A stretch of 5,916 nucleotides of DNA, taken from the NCBI GenBank assembly GCA_937880585.1, contig CALFMR010000455.1, positions 1-5,916 on the forward strand, given 5' to 3'. A program made the position numbers and the translations under genes. Below are positions 5,566 to 5,916 of the stretch, in pieces. Source of the DNA: an uncultured Acidobacteriota bacterium. Its GTDB lineage: Bacteria > Acidobacteriota > Vicinamibacteria > Vicinamibacterales > SCN-69-37. Positions within the stretch are counted from its first letter, which is position 1, and the number at the start of each line of letters is the position of its first letter. The notes under the pieces are model-generated. The model saw only the letters and a list, made by a program, of their open reading frames with translations, had not been told where the DNA came from and ran no database searches.

Positions 5566-5916
5566 CACGCGCTATGCTGCGCCTCCCAGCTCAGGACATC
5601 GCTCTCTGGGACGTTCGCGACGCCGAGCGCGCGGAGCATGTGAAGCGCTTGCGCACGGTGGTGCATGCTGTGCGTAATGACGTGCGCAATCGCCCCGCCG
5701 TACGTGCGCTCGACCGGCGGCGTGTCGAGGATGTCGATCCACGATTCGTCCCAGCCCTGTCGATCGCGTACGGCGTGTGAAACCGCGGATAACTCCGCTG
5801 CCGCGCGGTCGAGGCGGTCGTCCAGGGCGGCGACGGACGTCTCGCCATGGCGCACATCGGCTCGCGCCGTGATCCGTCCGCTCATGAGGCCGGACCAGAG
5901 TTGGACGTTGAAAATG
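5565..5916 (-). CDS. DinB-family protein, N-terminus beyond the window
   Basis: The reading frame stays open to the right edge, giving 116 visible residues; the internal ATG at 5885 is probably not the start, because the codons before it read IFNVQLWSGLMSGRITARA, which continues the helical pattern. The C-terminal half carries the family mark ITHSMHHRAQALHMLRALGV, containing the HxxxH pair that supplies two of the three metal-binding histidines of DinB four-helix bundles. The third would be encoded outside the window. The end DVLSWEAQHSA is also typical. Full-length members have about 150-170 residues. DinB-like proteins are metal-dependent, thiol-transferase-like enzymes in some branches, but most, including this one, have no known reaction. 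Confidence 0.85.
   Translation of the reverse strand, partial: IFNVQLWSGLMSGRITARADVRHGETSVAALDDRLDRAAAELSAVSHAVRDRQGWDESWIDILDTPPVERTYGGAIAHVITHSMHHRAQALHMLRALGVANVPESDVLSWEAQHSA

Overview
The window is GC-rich and gene-dense, and it looks like chromosomal DNA from an acidobacterium. The main reason is the first gene, a full-length ADOP-type permease (acidobacterial duplicated orphan permease), a family expanded chiefly in Acidobacteriota. Two genes also appear to be transcribed from promoters that place the transcript start at or next to the start codon, so leaderless or near-leaderless mRNAs are likely here. The phylum is an inference from gene content, not a proven assignment.

Layout. 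Positions 1-67 hold a promoter with a near-ideal sigma-70 geometry. A perfect 19-bp palindrome (59-77) overlaps the -10 box and is centred on the A of the ATG. Positions 68-2791 (+) encode the ADOP permease. All remaining genes lie on the minus strand, converging on the permease with only 20 bases between the two stop codons. Reading leftwards from the right edge they are: a DinB-like four-helix protein whose N-terminus lies outside the window (5565-5916); a RimJ/RimL-type GNAT acetyltransferase (4878-5501); a VapB-type antitoxin (4580-4810) overlapping a PIN-domain VapC toxin (4143-4589); and an ECF sigma factor (3533-4072) overlapping by 14 bases a membrane-anchored TlpA-like thioredoxin (2812-3546).

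How the genes may work together. The ECF sigma gene and the thioredoxin gene form a translationally coupled pair. The thioredoxin protein has a cytoplasmic N-terminus of about 50 residues, one membrane helix, a C-x3-C pair just outside the membrane, and a periplasmic WCAPC redoxin domain. It occupies the position normally held by a transmembrane anti-sigma factor, so a redox-sensing anti-sigma fusion is the most interesting hypothesis in the window. A candidate ECF promoter (TGTCACA, 16 bp, CGTT) precedes the sigma gene and would give autoregulation. The vapBC pair has its own promoter, whose -10 box lies inside an inverted repeat that is a natural autoregulatory operator. No RNA genes, insertion sequences or CRISPR arrays were seen.
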